Shown here one piece after another: positions 63,397-64,000 of a stretch of 64,000 nucleotides of DNA. This stretch comes from Tsuneonella sp. CC-YZS046 (GTDB taxonomy: Bacteria > Pseudomonadota > Alphaproteobacteria > Sphingomonadales > Sphingomonadaceae). The first letter of the stretch is position 1; each line of letters begins with the position of its first letter. The position numbers and the translations under genes are program-made. The notes below the pieces were generated by a model. The model was not told the DNA's origin and did not search any database. It saw only the letters and a program-made list of their open reading frames with translations. The stretch covers positions 682,001 to 746,000 of the forward strand of contig NZ_CP141590.1 in assembly GCF_035581365.1 (NCBI RefSeq), given 5' to 3'.

Positions 63397-64000
63397 GCCT
63401 TCACTCCCGCGCCCCGCACCGGCTCCGCCTCGGGATCGAGCGGCCAGCGGGGCCTCGCCGCGAAATCCAGGGGATCGGATTGCCCCTTGCGAAAGCGTTC
63501 CAGCCCCGCCCAGGCGATCATGGCCGCATTATCCGTGCAAAGCGTCAGCGGCGGCGCGACGAAGCGCAGGCCGCGCTCGGCGGCGATCCCTTCCAGCAAT
63601 GTTCTCACTTCCCTGTTGGCGGCGACCCCGCCCGCAACCACGAGAGCGGTGACATCGCCCATTATCCCGAACGACACGGCAAGCCTGTCGGCAATGCAAT
63701 CCATCGCCGCCCGCTGGAAGCTGGCTGCGATGTCGGCATCCCGATATTGCCCGCTTTCCTTCGCGCGCGACACCGCGCTCTTCAATCCGGCGAAGGAGAA
63801 ATGCGGCTCCGCGCTGCCATGCAGGGGGCGGGGCAGCGGCACGGCCCGGGGGTCGCCCTGCGCCGCCAGCCGCTCCACCGCGGGTCCGCCGGGATAGCCC
63901 AGGCCCAGGATCTTGGCCGTCTTGTCGAAGGCTTCGCCCAGCGCATCGTCGATGGTCGTCGCGATCCTGCGATACCGGCCCACATCGTCCACCCGCAGGA
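63393..64000 (-). CDS. tsaD: tRNA threonylcarbamoyladenosine transferase, N-terminus beyond window
   Basis: About 202 C-terminal residues of TsaD, which transfers the threonylcarbamoyl group to A37 of ANN-reading tRNAs. TIDDALGEAFDKTAKILGLGYPGGP and VVAGGVAANREVRTLL, plus the NAAMIAWAGLERF end, are diagnostic. The frame stays open at the right edge, so the gene continues outside the window; the GTG at 63992 is internal. Confidence 0.95.
   Translation of the reverse strand, partial: LRVDDVGRYRRIATTIDDALGEAFDKTAKILGLGYPGGPAVERLAAQGDPRAVPLPRPLHGSAEPHFSFAGLKSAVSRAKESGQYRDADIAASFQRAAMDCIADRLAVSFGIMGDVTALVVAGGVAANREVRTLLEGIAAERGLRFVAPPLTLCTDNAAMIAWAGLERFRKGQSDPLDFAARPRWPLDPEAEPVRGAGVKA

Noticed and set aside
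1-64000. CRISPR arrays, rRNA and tRNA genes
   Set aside because: No regularly spaced repeats, rRNA segments or tRNA cloverleaf with a TTCRA loop were recognised, though a tRNA scan was not possible by eye.

Overview
The window is high-GC bacterial DNA that most resembles a chromosome or catabolic island of a Sphingomonadales alphaproteobacterium (Novosphingobium/Sphingobium/Sphingopyxis type). The reasons are a TonB-dependent receptor with an EIVVTAQRR-type TonB box, densely packed catabolic operons with ATGA overlaps, Alphaproteobacteria-type isocitrate lyase beside a ScfR-like regulator, and a CIO-type cytochrome bd. The genus is an inference; no rRNA or other marker is present. No rRNA, tRNA or CRISPR was seen.

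Bases 1-10.8 kb carry an oxidative cluster for an alicyclic or ketone substrate. It holds a class III CoA-transferase (cut by the window edge), a luciferase-like flavin monooxygenase, an aldehyde dehydrogenase, a type I Baeyer-Villiger monooxygenase, an HSL-type hydrolase and a Zn alcohol dehydrogenase. A LysR regulator follows, diverging from an alpha/beta hydrolase and a thiolase broken by a one-base frameshift. A complete 2847-bp IS1595-family element (10929-13775) with 23-bp inverted repeats and the 8-bp target duplication AAAGAGTT follows. Besides its transposase it carries four passenger genes: an unknown protein, a PIN-domain nuclease, a 44-residue charged protein and a small membrane protein.

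From 14 to 22 kb lie an XylA/CymAb-like reductase, an aldehyde dehydrogenase and (reverse strand) an AlkB/XylM/CymAa-like membrane di-iron hydroxylase, which together look like a methyl-group hydroxylation system. They are followed by MerR and TetR regulators and a TonB-dependent receptor. From 22 to 28.5 kb are enoyl-CoA hydratase, acyl-CoA synthetase, two APH-fold kinase-like proteins, a FadR-type GntR regulator and a CrtC/DUF7064-like protein. Two matching TGGTnnnACCA palindromes, one before the receptor and one before the CrtC-like gene, suggest a GntR regulon.

From 28.5 to 38.1 kb is a meta-cleavage pathway. The reverse operon encodes Rieske dioxygenase alpha and beta, extradiol dioxygenase, SDR, meta-cleavage-product hydrolase and acyl-CoA synthetase. 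The forward operon encodes 2-hydroxypentadienoate hydratase, acylating acetaldehyde dehydrogenase, 4-hydroxy-2-oxovalerate aldolase and a class II aldolase-like protein. Together with the hydroxylase system the gene set matches the logic of p-cymene/p-cumate degradation (cym/cmt), although the true substrate is unproven. Two CYP153-like P450s and an overlapping rubredoxin follow, then acyl-CoA dehydrogenase, a two-subunit 3-oxoacid CoA-transferase and glutathione peroxidase.

From 44.4 kb the region becomes core metabolism: isocitrate lyase with a 50-residue companion gene, a divergent ScfR-like regulator, leuS, the cytochrome bd (CIO) operon with its DUF2474 small subunit, an aldehyde dehydrogenase, a hydrolase and acetyl-CoA synthetase. 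A small envelope cluster (helix-hairpin-helix membrane protein, 38-residue membrane peptide, OmpA-domain protein, VWA lipoprotein) follows, then a polysaccharide flippase, gpsA and tsaD (cut by the right edge). Acetate and acetyl-CoA released by the catabolic operons would enter through Acs and the glyoxylate shunt.
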